Notes: a model not told the origin generated them from the sequence alone. A DNA stretch of 64,000 nt from Eumeta japonica (GCA_005406025.1 BGZK01002012.1:22289-86288), one strand, 5' to 3'. Positions 10,355 to 22,868 are shown, numbered from the stretch's first letter. A program made the numbers and translations.

Positions 10355-10565
10355 ACTCTCTACGTTGGCCGAGCGCGGGGGCGACTAAAAACCCTTACCA
10401 TCGACGTAATGACAACGTTCGGTCAGAGTTTATAACGTATGCGAGGGATAAACGAGCAGGCAAGCCATTAAAAAGTAGATGGTAACCGCCGCCCGTGAAC
10501 ACTCACAAACCTAGAGGAGTGTCATCGATCTTTTGCCGGTTTTTGGGAGGGAAAATGATATCTAA
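10355..10565 (-). repeat. SINE-like fragment joined to family A tail, minus
   Basis: 10360-10440 ('ggccgagcgcgggggcgact', 'aaaaacccttaccatcgacg', 'aatgacaacgttcggtcaga') resembles the tail block of the minus-strand SINE-like copy at 14.8-15.0 kb. 10455-10560 ('gataaacgagcaggcaagcc', 'gtaaccgccgcccgtgaaca', 'agaggagtgtcatcgatc') is the reverse complement of the family A tail. The two are directly adjacent, so this is either nested insertion or one composite element. Confidence 0.5.
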
Positions 10566-12958
10566 TAGGAACGTATCGGGTTGATAGAGAAAGGAAAGGA
10601 AAGCAAGTTGCTACTTCACAGTCGTATTCTATAAGAGTGTGGTGTTTTATCTTTCGAGCGGGCCCATTTGTGTTGTGCACCTCAGTTGGCTAAAATATAG
10701 CTTATACTGTATTAATTATTACTTATATTTAATTATAAACAATTATAAATTAAGTAAGAAACTCAATGCTTAATGCGTACTGGTCAAACTGGATCTCGGT
10801 ACATTATAATTCAAATACGACGCTTTTAATCACTAAGCCATCATCGCTCTTATTGTTATTTTGCTTATTTGGGCATAATTAAAAGATTTATTGTATGTAA
10901 ATTTTAGAAAAGAGATCTTTCAAAAGTTTACAGCACAAAATGACTGTATTAATATGTGATACAGAATTACTTACCTAGGAAAAACGTCTTTGTCTCGTAT
11001 TCACTATTAAGCAAACTCTATCTACAGACAGCCAAATGACATATATTGAGATTTACATAAATGTTGCATATATGAAGGCGCATAAATGAATAAAAGTCAC
11101 AAACAAATAAGCCATATCGGCTAACATTAAACGGCGCGAAATAGACTGGATGGCCACTCGTGCTAAACGAATAACGTCATATATACACTCATTGATATTA
11201 CACCGGCGCACATATATCACGGGCCAAAACACTGTTGATGAATGATGAGCAATCAGGAAAATAGGTCGAAAAAACATACCGACTTGGTGGGGAAAAATAG
11301 GGTAGAAGATTTATACGGTAGGTTTTGCTGGTAAACAAACGGTCACGTAGCGCCGCGGCGCGTTCCGTGGCGGTTTTAGTTTGTACTTGACGTGATCCGG
11401 AATTGGATTCTAGTTTACGCACATAATTGTATTCGCTCTTGTACGGTCCTCTGCGTTGCCGTGCCTTATTTTTTGGAGCTCTCGAATTGTTTATGATGTC
11501 GTTTAGACATTTATTTTCTCTGTGACATCTTCGTTGTGATTTGGTGATATTACGTAAACGATGTTAGTGGAGACAAAAGGAATCTTCTGGTTCCGTACTT
11601 AAAAGGTTCAAAAGACTGTCTTTTCGTTATGGCCACTTTTTCTTGAATGAGTACATTTTTCTTCTTCTTGAAATTTGGCATAGCTGCAATTCTGAATGCA
11701 ATTGCAGGCCTATTTGTGATTCAGATTATTTTGGTATCAAAACCGAAGCATTTCCATAAAAATACGTTCTGTGGTAGTACTTCATTTTGCACGTTAGGAA
11801 GAACAATTCAAAGGGTACGTTTCAGCATGTGAAGGAAGTTGCGCGCGTGACATAACACACTATAAAGTTAATTCGGTCTGAAGTCATCCAAGTGGTCCGC
11901 AAATAATTTATGCTATTGCACAATAACTGCCCAATGTGCATGCATGTGATGCCCTAGTACAGTTATTTGTTCTATACAGTTAAGTAATTAAACATGTGTA
12001 GTGAACATAACAGATATATAAATCGAGATAAATATGTATTTGTATATAAAATTATATAAAAGAGTGTTCGAAAAATAATATTTTACCCTACATGTATCGT
12101 TTGCTTACGCTAAATAAGAATAAGTATACATACATATACATAAATATGCATACATAATCATTTGTTTTTATTTCTTATATGCCGAGCGACGTATCATCTG
12201 AAAATTCGCGTTTTGGAGATTCAAAATACGTGCTAGGTATTTCTTTGTATTTTTAGTGGCATTAATTTTTATTTTATACACGAAACAAGTAGTACGCCAC
12301 AGTTTTGCCAGTATTAAAATTCTATTGTATTACTCCTGTTTTATATACACGATGACTGTATAACCACGTGAGTCTAATCTATTTCAACTAAACATTATAA
12401 GTAGCTTATGTTAAAATACATCGATTAAAGAAATATTTTGATTTTGCAGAAAATTCCTTACTTCGTAACAAAAATACCAGATATTAAAAATAATAGATAA
12501 CAAAAATATATTTATATAAGATCTTAAATGTCAATTGTGGAGCCAACGGACGAAGAAAACGATTTCACACATCGGACTTACTTAATCAGACTTGCCTTAG
12601 TTTTTCAGGTTTGAACATACAGAAAACACTTCAGTTTTAAATACTAGTATAGATGCAAAAAAAATCCGTCCCCTCTTTATTTGCAAAGTTTGTGAGCCAA
12701 ATGACCTGAAATAATTCGTAATGAAACCGAGTCCCAGACATTTACAGCTTCCGAAGGAAATGAGAAATCTGTTAATTTTTCATTTCTCTCCAAACCGCTT
12801 AACACGGAGACCACTAACGACCCGGTCGAAACTTACCAAAATAAAGTCTATTCTTGATATTCGGAATCGGATTTCGCAAAATTTCTTTAGTTTTCTATTC
12901 TTATTTGTATTCACGGAAGTATTTTTGGAGTGAAATTTCTAATGCGACTTCCAACAAG
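10566..12958. other. Noncoding DNA with one weak exon-like stretch
   Basis: Mostly AT-rich with nothing recognised. The GC-richer patch at about 11340-11460 ('cgtagcgccgcggcgcgttc') is discussed as a possible minus-strand exon at 11264-11422. 11.9-12.9 kb holds short TATA/ATAC-rich low-complexity runs and no coding signal. Confidence 0.4.
11264..11422 (-). CDS. Possible small exon, unknown protein
   Basis: A minus-strand frame opens with ATG at 11422 and reads MRKLESNSGSRQVQTKTATE and on through a charged, non-repetitive stretch before becoming Phe/Pro-rich. A candidate donor (tcg then GTATGT) lies near 11283. GC content is higher than in the flanks, and upstream sequence contains 'cggcaacgcagaggaccgta'. 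I recognise no domain and no partner exon, so this is weak: chance opening in a GC patch is at least as likely. Confidence 0.15.
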
Positions 12959-13052
12959 GTTGCGTTAAACGTATAACGCTACCATGGAGGGAGTACGAAA
13001 GCACTGTTGCGTTAAACGTGCAACGCTCCGGGAGGGGGAATAGAAAGAGACA
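12959..13052 (+). repeat. 47-bp duplication with GTTGCGTTAAACGT unit
   Basis: GTTGCGTTAAACGT starts at 12959 and again at 13006, each followed by a version of 'aacgct' and a G/A-rich half ('ccatggagggagtacgaaag' / 'ccgggagggggaatagaaag'). The unit core is imperfectly palindromic (GCGTT...AACGC). The following 'agacagagcgagagtgaatg' and 'actccaacgcatgcgcgtag' look like the rest of a dispersed repeat. Confidence 0.6.
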
Positions 13053-14414
13053 GAGCGAGAGTGAATGCGGGAGTGGCACTCCAACGCATGCGCGTAGTAT
13101 ACCTGTTACAGGTCAGCGCAAGCGTTAGCAACGAGTAGCGTCCAATATTCCAATATATTTGGATATTTATCCACACGAAAATGATAATTAAAAGATGCGA
13201 TCAATTGTGAATTGTAAGTAATGTCAATAAAGTTTGTTTTAAAGAAACAATATGAGCTCACTAAAAATCGATTTCCACTCCTTCCTATTTTCATTTCCAC
13301 ATTACGAAGTTTCACTCCTCCGCTAGGAGGGACTCCACGCCCTATTTTTTTTTATTGTGGTTAATCTCAATCAACATTAATAAGGCACTGGCCGTATTGA
13401 AAGCGATACTCGGTATATTCACGACAGACGCGTCTCCGTGAGGGCACTTTTATTTGGCGAACAAACAGCACGTCATATTTTACGATGTCGTTAACCTGTT
13501 AGGCGGCGTACATGTAACATTTAATCTCAACTTATCACGTCCCGAATGAGATCTATTCATATATGTGTATGTATGGATATGCGGCTTGATATGTTTTTTT
13601 GACAATGTTTGTTTTTGTCGGAACGGAAAGTCGTGTTCGACAATCCTAGGGACATGAAATACTTATTGATTTTTTGGCCATGACATATATTTCGTGGACA
13701 TAGTAAAATTAATTATACTTATTTTTTTAGATTTCATACTTCTTTAAGCGAGTTAGGCGAAACATATTCAGCTTGCTACAAAGTTGCTTGCGTTGATATA
13801 ACACACAATTTATTTTTGTAATTATTTTGTATAATTGGAGCGCCATCCGTTGTGATGATTTGGCGGTGCGATATAAAGTTGTTTATAGGTGAAATGCTTA
13901 TTTTAACATAACTCATTATCATTGAGATTGCGATATGCTATATGCTAGCGATCTTGGTATGTCTTCGATTGGGGTCACAAACCTTCTCTAGGGAGGATCG
14001 TTGTTCCATTTTTATCGGGGTTATGTATAACCCTAAGTGTTTTTCTAGAATCCAATGTACATCTTAGCCAAATTTCTCTCTGATTAGATTAGTCGAAGGA
14101 ATAAGGCGACGAAAACAAATAAATAAACTCACTTTAGCATTTTAGTACTACTGAGAATCGTCTTCGGTATGTGTTACATCTTGATCCAAATGTTATAGCT
14201 CTTTAGGACATTTTACAAGATCAACAGAGTTCGAGTATAATTCGAACTATTAAATGTATGTATCTTGAACCCATAAAATAGGGACGTAGTTTATGTACTG
14301 GCGTTTATTGCATAGATCAATTATTAGACAAAGAATATTTATTTTATTCGAAGAGTATCAAATTCATTATGTTTGTTCAGTAAAATTCAATAGTAGTAAA
14401 ATTCATACAATACA
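13053..14414. other. Noncoding DNA, nothing recognised
   Basis: No open frame above 70 codons, no domain, no clear repeat. 'aggagtgaaact' near 13310 and 'gtgaaatttc' at 12930 suggest more fragments of the adjacent repeat but I cannot delimit them. Confidence 0.4.
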
Positions 14415-14665
14415 TGTGTGAAGTAACAGCTTCAGCTGTTTATTATTTCGTCCACTGAGTGAGAATTCCGGTGGCCCACTCCCCTCTCTGACCCTTTCAT
14501 CAACCCTGTCATCCTTCTTTAGATATCTTATTCTCTTCCAGGACACCAGCAACGCATCGGTGACTCAACAACAACGACATCTGGGATTGTGAATATCCAT
14601 GGACGCTGATAACTGTCTACTCTCGGTTGGCTCGTCAGCTTGTTTATTTTTAAACTAAAAATTTT
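14415..14665 (+). repeat. Family A LINE-tail repeat, longest plus copy
   Basis: In order: 'gtgtgaagtaacagcttcag', 'gtccactgagtgagaattcc', 'ggacaccagcaacgcatcgg', 'tgaatatccatggacgctga', 'tggctcgtcagcttgtttat', ending in a short A-rich run. This copy keeps the ACCAGCAACGCA...GACTC middle that I associate with a lepidopteran non-LTR tail. No coding sequence remains, as expected for a strongly 5'-truncated copy or for a SINE sharing the tail. Confidence 0.65.
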
Positions 14666-14759
14666 GTCGCGTCTTCGTGAAAATATCTCATTGTATCATC
14701 TTTTAATCACCCCATTATTCAAGTATACTCTCCCGAAATTCATTTCAAATTTAAGTGCT

Positions 14760-15005
14760 TGTACTTTAAGCTCTTTCCACTGATCCACTGCGGGGAAGGG
14801 GCTGCTAAAAACCTTTGTCATGAAAACGTCCGCAACCGGCAGCTTAATATGCACCCACAGGCACGAAGACTGTGCAATAGTCTGACTCGACTCAACACTG
14901 ATCGAGCACACCACCCGTCGGCAGATCGAACCCGATAAGTGCTTCTTGCCTTGAAAGCGACGCCCTTAACCGCCGAGCCGCCGGCGCCCATATATCTCGT
15001 TTCCT
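14760..15005 (-). repeat. tRNA-headed SINE-like element, minus
   Basis: On the minus strand the head contains a box A-like GCTCGGCGGTTAAGGGC (plus positions 14962-14978) and, about 30 bases on, a box B-like GGGTTCGATCTGC (plus 14921-14933), the layout of an RNA polymerase III internal promoter. The body continues with 'gtgggtgcatattaagctgc', 'cggttgcggacgttttcatg' and 'agcagccccttccccgcagt'. This is the best-preserved member of the group in the window. The three minus-strand frames across it are shadows. Family name unknown to me. Confidence 0.65.
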
Positions 15006-15182
15006 TGTAATTAACCGGAGTACATCCTTTAAATCTAAATGTATACATTTATATTGTCCGCTCCGCACGCCTCTGGCGCCTGGCCTACTTGGCAAAGCTC
15101 GAGGGGCACGTAGTCTGACGCAATATTCTCACAGAAACAACTACACATATAAACACATTAATTGTATGAGTTTTTTTTTTGA

Positions 15183-15209
15183 TATTCACTATTATTTTAA
15201 TAGTGAATA
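15183..15209. repeat. Perfect 12-bp hairpin, 3-nt loop
   Basis: TATTCACTATTA, loop TTT, then its exact complement. No T-run or gene end nearby suggests termination. Confidence 0.85.
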
Positions 15210-17494
15210 GTAAATACAGATTTATAAAAGTGTCTTATAAGCCTGTGCATGATATATAGAAACTGGACTACTGTTAAAATTGGTGCATTATGGTGTTAAA
15301 TTGAAGTATACAACGAGCAAAAACATTGCAATGACTAATAGGAAATGTCGAAATTAATTTAATAGCGTTTTTAACTGGTGATAATCAATCGTACTTGAGG
15401 CAGGACATATCAATGTAGTGAAAAGATATTTATATCCGAGTATATATCAAAGGTAGTATAAAGCAAACCCTTTAAATAATCAATTAAACCTTACTGATGC
15501 GGTTGTACTCCAGACGAGCTTAACCTTATCACTATACCATGAAGCAACACAGACACTGAGCTAAAAAGAAACCAAATGTGCGTTCTGGAGACCCCCGTCA
15601 GGAACGAAGTTTGTTTTGCGAATGTGCGAAATAAATAATGAAATCTAAAAGGTTCATTTAAATATCTATTTGTAAAAAATTAAGTATAAAGTATATAAAA
15701 AATAAACTAAAAAATAAATTTTAAGAGATTAAGGGAGAAAAAGCAGCATGGATAGGGTGTAACACTTTTTCGTTATGTTACGATTTCTACCAGTCAACTC
15801 CTACCGCATATTAAGGAACTTCGTTCCTAGAAATATTAGATAATAAATTATAAGATAGAGAGAGAGAGAGGGAGATAGAAGAAGAAGGAAGACTGCACTT
15901 AAGCGTGCTTTAGGAATATGTCCCTTAGATCGAGGGCGGCACGAGATCTGGATGATAGTCCCACGGACAGTGCGGTGATAACGAGTTCATTTTAAATACA
16001 CCTGGGCGATAGACCTACTTTACTATAAAAATAAAACACAAACACGAGCGATCCAGTTATAAATTTAGAATTCGGAAAGTTAAAATTTTATTGCGGATTT
16101 TCGTTTCGGAAAATGGAGCTGAGATTATTCACGACACGGCGAGGCTCGACTTTCGTCCGATTCTTGTTCTACAAACGGATGCGGCGCGGGCGCACGCACG
16201 ATGTTAGAAGAAACGACCTACGTCATTTCGTTCAAGCGAAATTTTCCATATAAACGATATGACACGTGTTTGCAAATCTCGCATCGTCCCCGAGGGTGGG
16301 ACGCTGACGAGGGCCAACGAAAGAAAACTCGACACTTTGTTTGCGCCGCGAGATGGCGCTGCGTGCGACAAACGACTTTGTGATACGGAGTGGATTGTGA
16401 TGAAATTAAAAAATATAAAAATATTTAGGAAAAGCCCCCGGTTTGCGTGGGAAGGGTTAAATATTCGCGTATCTTATATGTTTATTGTATTCTATATTTA
16501 TTCACTTAGAGAAATATGTAATTATATAAATTATTTTAAATTTAAGCGTCAATTATTTCCGATGATTCACTTTTTTTCTATATTGACACTGTTAGTTTAT
16601 AAATTATTGTTAAGTAGGGGAAGATATTAAAAAAAACGTTTTAATCAATTTGATTATTTTTTTTCATTGCATTTAAGAAATTAAAAAACTTACACTGAAT
16701 AGACTTATATATCATTTTCATCTACAATACGCAATAAAATAAATGCATTCTACCTTACTCTTTAAACATTTAGTAAAAATTACTTTTGTAATTTTTAATT
16801 TATAGTTTTTTTTTTTGCTTTTGTCAGGAAATTGTTTATTAATCTTAAGAAGTAAATGTCTATGTAGAATTTTATGTTTTGCCTATAAACTCACATAAAT
16901 TCAACATCAGAACTTCAATCCTGCATATACGGGAAACGATACACACATAATTAAAGTATATGCTAATGAACAGACTTGATTGCTAGTCAGTTTCGATTAT
17001 TTTCAATAGTTATTGTTTTCTTTTATAATTCAGAATTCTAGAGCAAATTGTGTGTAATGGAAAGGTTGGTAAGGGTTGAACTAGAAAATCTTATGCAGAT
17101 CATATTGATGGCATATTAAAAAAGAGCTAAATTTTAAACACCAGAAACCGACAAGCCTGCTTGAAAATAGTGATGGATATCAGTGAAGCGTTCAGACTTA
17201 GTGGAACTGACTTATAAACTTGTTGCCTGCTCGAGAATCGAACCTGAACACGTACATTTTTTTTTTCTTACGAAGGCCTATGTTCTTCTAGCAAATATTT
17301 ATTTATTTTTCGTGTATAAAATGTAATACGGACGTCCGTCAGGCAAAAATAAAGAGCTATCCTTTTTTTGTTTCTTTATCAATTACCGGGGTATTCATAC
17401 CGTTCGAAATGTTAGTTTCTATACCACCAAAAACGAATGCGTTTATTGTCTTCCTTACAAACATTTTGCAATGATGAGTGTTACAAATTTAACG
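15210..17494. other. Noncoding DNA; GC-richer patch at 16.1-16.4 kb
   Basis: 15590-15840 has 'gtcaggaacgaagtttg' and 'aaggaacttcgttcctag', an inverted pair that may mark a decayed mobile element. 16130-16390 is GC-richer ('ggatgcggcgcgggcgcacg', 'ccccgagggtgggacgctga', 'gcgccgcgagatggcgctgc'); frames of 60 and 123 codons overlap there, the longer becoming Phe/Ile/Tyr-rich after 40 codons, so I do not call a gene. The rest is AT-rich. Confidence 0.4.
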
Positions 17495-17700
17495 CTATAA
17501 GCGGTAGCGATTGATAACGACGCCTTAAAAGCGAAAAGCGCTCAATTCAAATCCTGAGCACGGGCGAATAGACCAGTATGTTTTTTTACTTCAGGTAAAT
17601 CAAAGTACACGCTCCGTACTCCTGGAGGTCAGAACTTCATCCTGGCACTGGTGACGACGCTCGCTAGGGCCCGACAAGCGAGGTACTTCCGACTTTACGA
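17495..17700 (+). repeat. SINE-like element, plus
   Basis: 'gcggtagcgattgataacga', 'cgccttaaaagcgaaaagcg', 'aattcaaatcctgagcacgg' give a diverged box A/box B head. Downstream 'aacttcatcctggcactggt' is body. No A-tail is obvious. Confidence 0.4.
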
Positions 17701-18224
17701 TCCAAACGTTTCATCTGATACAATATAATGAGTATTTAATTTTATTTCAAGCGTCTACATCCTTTTTTCAACTCTAATAGACGTCATAAATACGAAATTT
17801 TTTTCGAATGGCATTCCCGCCGATGTATTTCGTAAAAGTCCATTAGATTTACTTCAATGCGAAAGCTGTAATGAACTAAGTAGAATTTAATATTATTTTG
17901 GAATCTCGTATCAGGATTTTCCAGGGTTCTGTGCTCCCATTGAACTCGTCTTATTGTGGGCTATTGAGCTTTTAACCTTTGTAGTAATGAAATGATAGAA
18001 TGATACAGATAGGTGATAAAGCTAATCAAGCTAATCAAGCTAAAGGCTTACGATTGAATCACAATGGATATTAATACATAAAGGTTATCTACAAGAGATT
18101 GAATAGAACGTTCAATTCGTGCCCTGCATCTAGCTTTGTTACGAGAGTTCCTTTCGTTTGTCAGTTGGCAAATTTAATATATGAAAGAAGACGTATACTA
18201 AATGTAAATATTCTATTTCCTACT
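17701..18224. other. Noncoding DNA
   Basis: Only a short direct repeat AGCTAATCA (about three units near 18018-18043) is notable. Confidence 0.5.
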
Positions 18225-18365
18225 AATATTAAATGAGAAAGTATGATGGATGGATGTTTGTTGCTCTTTCATGCAAAAATTACTGAACTGTGTTTGATGA
18301 AACATCACAGTAGTCTAGCTTATGCATCAGAATAACATACAAGTTCTAAAGATATTAGCTTTTGT
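18225..18365 (-). repeat. Family C dispersed repeat, minus
   Basis: 'gatggatggatgtttgttgc', 'tctttcatgcaaaaattact', 'gaactgtgtttgatgaaaca' is the reverse orientation of the text at 27.7-27.86 kb (AAATCCGTGCAGCCGTTCTG type). I recall this pattern as very common in lepidopteran genomes; its mobilising element is not known to me. Confidence 0.5.
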
Positions 18366-18734
18366 TCGAGGCTTTGCTTGCGATAATCTAAAACAAAATA
18401 TGTACTTTTACCAACTGATTATTGTCAACAGCAACATTCAATGGAGGTTAAAATTTAACATCGCAGATCGATTAAGTCAAACTAAAAAATCATGAGAAAA
18501 AATGTACAAAGCCAATTCTTTGTTTGAGTTTCTCGTATATGATAAAAATTGGGTCGGTTCGCGCTGAACTTAATTTAACTGCGGTTTCTAAGTACCTGTG
18601 CCGTTTAATTAATTCTTATATAGAAAATTTAATTTTCAACCCGAGAATTCTGACTTCAATTAAGCTGACTACATACAATTTCCGTATCGTATTTTCTAAA
18701 GTGTCCCCTTGAATACAGCCCAAAAAGCTCCCTC

Positions 18735-18870
18735 CCTTATAATATTGCGGCGCGCTGCTGTCGTCTGCGCCGGCGCGGCGGCGGGCCCGCCGTTACTGCC
18801 ACGGGAAGAAACGCCTAATTAAATTTACTGCGGAACCCCGCGAGCTGAACAAACCTAAGCAGACCTAACT
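18735..18870. promoter_or_regulatory. GC-rich island, candidate conserved element
   Basis: Sharp switch from AT-rich DNA to 'attgcggcgcgctgctgtcg', 'tctgcgccggcgcggcggcg', 'ggcccgccgttactgccacg', followed by 'gcctaattaaatttactgcg', which contains TAATTA, the core bound by many homeodomain proteins. No open frame runs across it and there is no repeat unit. Regulatory function is inferred only from composition and isolation. Confidence 0.3.
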
Positions 18871-21769
18871 GCCGGCCCGAAAATTGTAAAGACCATCAAC
18901 TGGCTTAGACTCGAAAGCGTATAGTCATAAAACTATCATCGTAAACGTTAGCAACAGTTTAGTAAATGTTTGGGGTTCGTTTCAACTTAACGCGGCCGAT
19001 TTGTTGTTAGTACTTTCGCTTTTACCCTGAAGGTCAGGGTATTCAGTGATTCGAGTGGGTAGTATGGGGAGGGGTATTTATCAGTTTATATTATTTATTT
19101 TCGTAACGAATTAAAAGTTATCTTTTATTTTATGCAAATTTATGTGTTGTACGTTTATTTACTTGATCTTTGCAGTTAATTGATAATAACTTTTATAAGT
19201 AAACTGTTTACAGTGATATAATTAATTAAAATACAGTAATATCGTTAGTGTAGAGTTGAACGCCTTAAAAGCTTTTAATAACGTGGCTGATATATTTAAC
19301 TGTTAGAATCGATGACTAATTTTAGCATATTGTACATTATTAATCTGTTTAAAACATTATATTTAAATTTTTCAAGCGCTAACATTAAAATAGATTTTAA
19401 ACGAAATTAAGACTTCTCGAACAAGTTTTAGTTGTAAACACTATTGTAGAATTAGAATTTTAAACGTTTTCGATGTGGTTTTTTTGTTTGAACTGTAACT
19501 TCAATGAATCTCAAAGAAATGTATCATATTTAATAAAAAAAAGCTATCTAACGGTTGACCTTTGACCTTGCAGACCAGCCCAAACTCGGACAACGCGAAA
19601 ATATTATTACAGTTCACGTTTTCGAACTCAAAATTGTCAGCATTTTCTTTCAAAATTATTCGATTCATACAATATCGCCTAACTTTTTTTCCAAATATTT
19701 TGTTAAAAATATCTTTGAACGAGGCAATAGACGCAAACAGACATGCAGCAATCCATGAAATTTTTATCAATTTGAAAAAAAATAAAAATATATGTAATCG
19801 AAAATTGCTAGGAGAAAAATAGGTCAAGAAAGAAAATAGGTTAAGAAGAAAGAAAAAAAGGTAAAAGTCAAAAAACGTCACTCCCACATATTCGTGGACA
19901 CGTTTATTTTTCTTTTTAAACTAATTTGAAGCTGTCGCCCCGATTATCCTAATCCAATAACATTACAAAAGTCATAACTCAAAGTGTATTATGAAAACGA
20001 TGCATTAAAATGAGTATTACATTACCGCTGTAAAATGCGTCGCATTAACATCCCAACGACAATGCTTTCTTTGTATTTTCTATTCAGTCGTATTTTCGCA
20101 GACAGCGCTTGAAAACAGTAACTTTTTGCTGTCGCTACCCCTTTTGGCGTCCATTATCATTTGTGCGAGGATTAATGATTTACACAAAATCACGTTCCGC
20201 TCGGGATCTTGCGCTAATCGTCACACTAACTGCTACAAATGTAATAATTAAAACTACACGTCTGGCTCTCTGTACACATTTTCTGGATAGCCGATAAATA
20301 AAGCTAACTTTTTCCCGTGGTTTCGCCTGCGTAGATATAGAATGAAATTTTTACTTCATATGTCATTTCTATTCAAATCCTGCTACCAATATCGCTCTTA
20401 ATGGGACTCGACGCTGCTCAAAGTTCATAACCCAGTTTCGTTTTAAATTTCTACATATATTCATATAGTTGTAGTTTGACCAAAGTTAAGTACCAATCTG
20501 TTTACAAATTTGGAGTATGATTGTTTCTCGTATGTAAAAAATATAAAGGGACGAACAGAGATTATCATTACATTTCTATACTTACATAGCCGATGATTAG
20601 GTCAGAGATATAATCCTTTTGTGTGCTAAATCCTTTATGTGCTTTATTTACTAAAGGGTAATTGTTTCCTTTGCAATAGACATACATAGGTATAATCCTT
20701 GAAGCCTTTTCCACAATCTCCTTTTAAACTGACATTTATTAACTAAAAGTCACTTTTGAACTAAAATCAATGTTCACGTCCTCAGGCTAAACCCTTTGCA
20801 AGAAAGACATGGAGCGACAAATTAAGTTCAAAAATGAATTTTTGTTAAATGTCAGTTAAAAAATGATGAAAGGGGCTCTTAGTGTTTAATATAGCCTACA
20901 CATTAAACAGAGTCATATCCCGCCTATATGAGATAGTTGAGATTAAAAGGTTTTATAATGACTATGTAATAAAAAATTAAAAACAAATTGCAACATCTCG
21001 CTCTTATCTTAAATCATGTGGTTTACAAAGGTGCGGCCAATCTATGTGTAATATTAGAAGTTGCCGTGGTTTGTAATTTTTACGTTCAAAAACGAAAAGG
21101 AAAAACGGAGAACTGAACAGCACTTCGTTTTTATATATAAGCTATATTTTGGCCATAGATACGAGCCTGTGTGTGAAGTTTATTTAGTATTGGAGTCACT
21201 ATGAGAAAGAAAGCAAAATAAAACAATCAAATAAGCAAACAAAGGACAATACTTCATTTTGATTGTATTAGAAGGGACTAATATAAAAGAAATTGAGAAT
21301 AAATTCCAGAAGTTATTTTTTTTATTATTGTAACGTATTATTTATCTTATGATGTACATAAAATGGCTGTCACCTGATAGAATTAATAAAATACTATCTC
21401 AAGGGATCTACAAAACAAAATTTATAGTCCGTAATAGTTTTCAAATAACAAATCACAACCAAGGTTCATGTATGATCGTTGTTTGGTTTACAGTGAAAAT
21501 CATACAAGTTTTTATTTCACACTGATATATTTTGCAAAAAACACTTAAAAAATTTCCACCTTTAACTCCATATTCTGATCCTCAATTACGATAATCGCTA
21601 ATTTAAAAATCAAATTTATCAAACAATCGACCTGTTAAATATAATTCAGACAAACACAACGTTCAATAAAATTATCGTTCAATAAAAAATTGCATAAATG
21701 CCTTCAAGTCTCAACGTAGATGTACCATTATATTATGTATTCGGTCCGAAAGCCTTCTGATCTACGGTT

Positions 21770-22060
21770 ATGCCTCCAGCTCGTTCAATATATCTTGGGC
21801 TGTCCCTCGCACAGTAGTTAAACTGAGTTCCGTATAATTAAAGTGGAGCTGACAACCGCTAATTATGTGTAAGCGGCGTCAAATGCCTCCGAAGATTGCT
21901 CTCGGCGAGGGTAGTTTGGACATCGGAGACGCTTATTTGGCGTCTGTCCAGGATAGGAGCTTATTATTTCCGAATGTCCCACGCCGGTTTCTCCCCGTTT
22001 CCGTCGCATTTCTAGACTAGGGTGACGACAGCGGCTCCACCTACTTTCCGAGCGGACGTT
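21770..22060. promoter_or_regulatory. Composition island, candidate conserved element
   Basis: Balanced-GC, non-repetitive text with 'aaccgctaattatgtgtaag' (TAATTA/T), 'cggcgagggtagtttggaca', 'tggcgtctgtccaggatagg', 'tcccacgccggtttctcccc'. It contrasts with AT-rich flanks and has no long frame on either strand. It could equally be an untranslated exon. Confidence 0.3.
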
Positions 22061-22184
22061 TAAGTAGTGATAGTATTGTGTTTTATTTTGTCAGAGTTTT
22101 ATCTCCCCGACGCTCGTGTCTTCCCCCGATCTTGTTAATTAAAAATCTTGCACTTTAATCCGATACGATGATCAAGTTGGGGTT

Positions 22185-22290
22185 GAAGTTTGTAAACGGT
22201 CAATGTGACTGTATCGGTGACAAACTCCAGCACCGGCAGCCTAACGTGCTCTGCGAGGCACAGATCAAGTGGTTTGATTCCACTTAAGCT
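22185..22290 (-). repeat. SINE-like tail fragment, minus
   Basis: 'gtgactgtatcggtgacaaa', 'cagcaccggcagcctaacgt', 'gctctgcgaggcacagatca', 'gtggtttgattccacttaag' correspond to body and box B of the SINE-like group (compare 14.8-14.93 kb). Confidence 0.45.
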
Positions 22291-22868
22291 AAAAAGTTAT
22301 TACTTAATTGGCATGTTTTGAGCATAGAAATCCGATACATATCAGTTTAAGGCAACTATTCAACTGCCAGTGCAGAAGCGATTAATTGTATTAGGTATTT
22401 TGTGATTATTGATTTTCCTCTCATATTTCCTCTGAGTTCTTGGTCTATGGTGTTTCTCGATTTTCATATGATTTGCTCTAGTCTATGAAGAGTGAAAGAG
22501 AGACTTTTAATACCTTTAAAATATTGAATGAACTAAAGGATCAGTAATCTACGTACGTAATAAAACTGTAGAGCTATCGTATCTGTGCATTAAAATTATT
22601 TGTCGAAACCTGACTGCGGATGACTTATAAAAGAATAACATAGCACTATTTTTAAAAACTGTGAAATCTGTTTAAAGTCGCTAATCTTTGAAAAGTACTG
22701 CACGAATTTTCATAGGATTTCTATAGGTAACTTGGGATAAAATATGGACTTTATTTTATCAAAATTGCCTAATGAAAAATTAACTGTTTTTTGAAATAAA
22801 TTCGATACGGATGAAGCCATGGGCACAATTAATGTAGTAGTAAACGCGATGTCTTCTAGTTGGATCGT

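Larger units (their letters stand above)
18366..22184. other. AT-rich noncoding DNA around two GC islands
   Basis: No credible gene. A 128-codon minus frame at 19501-19887 is mostly Phe/Leu/Ile from T-rich DNA. At 20298-20345 'aaagctaactttttcccgtg' and 'gtttcgcctgcgtagatata' resemble a lepidopteran dispersed repeat. Islands at 18735-18870 and 21770-22060 are listed separately. Confidence 0.4.

Noticed and set aside
14892..15095. Possible tRNA gene because of box A/box B-like sequence
   Set aside because: No cloverleaf with paired acceptor arm can be drawn, and the same head recurs with a retroposon body, so it is SINE-like.
16259..16630. 123-codon open frame on the plus strand
   Set aside because: Only the first third has balanced composition; the remainder is Ile/Tyr/Phe-rich, with no domain and an overlapping frame in another phase.
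19501..19887. 128-codon open frame on the minus strand
   Set aside because: Phe/Leu/Ile-rich product of T-rich DNA, overlapped by two plus-strand frames; no domain.
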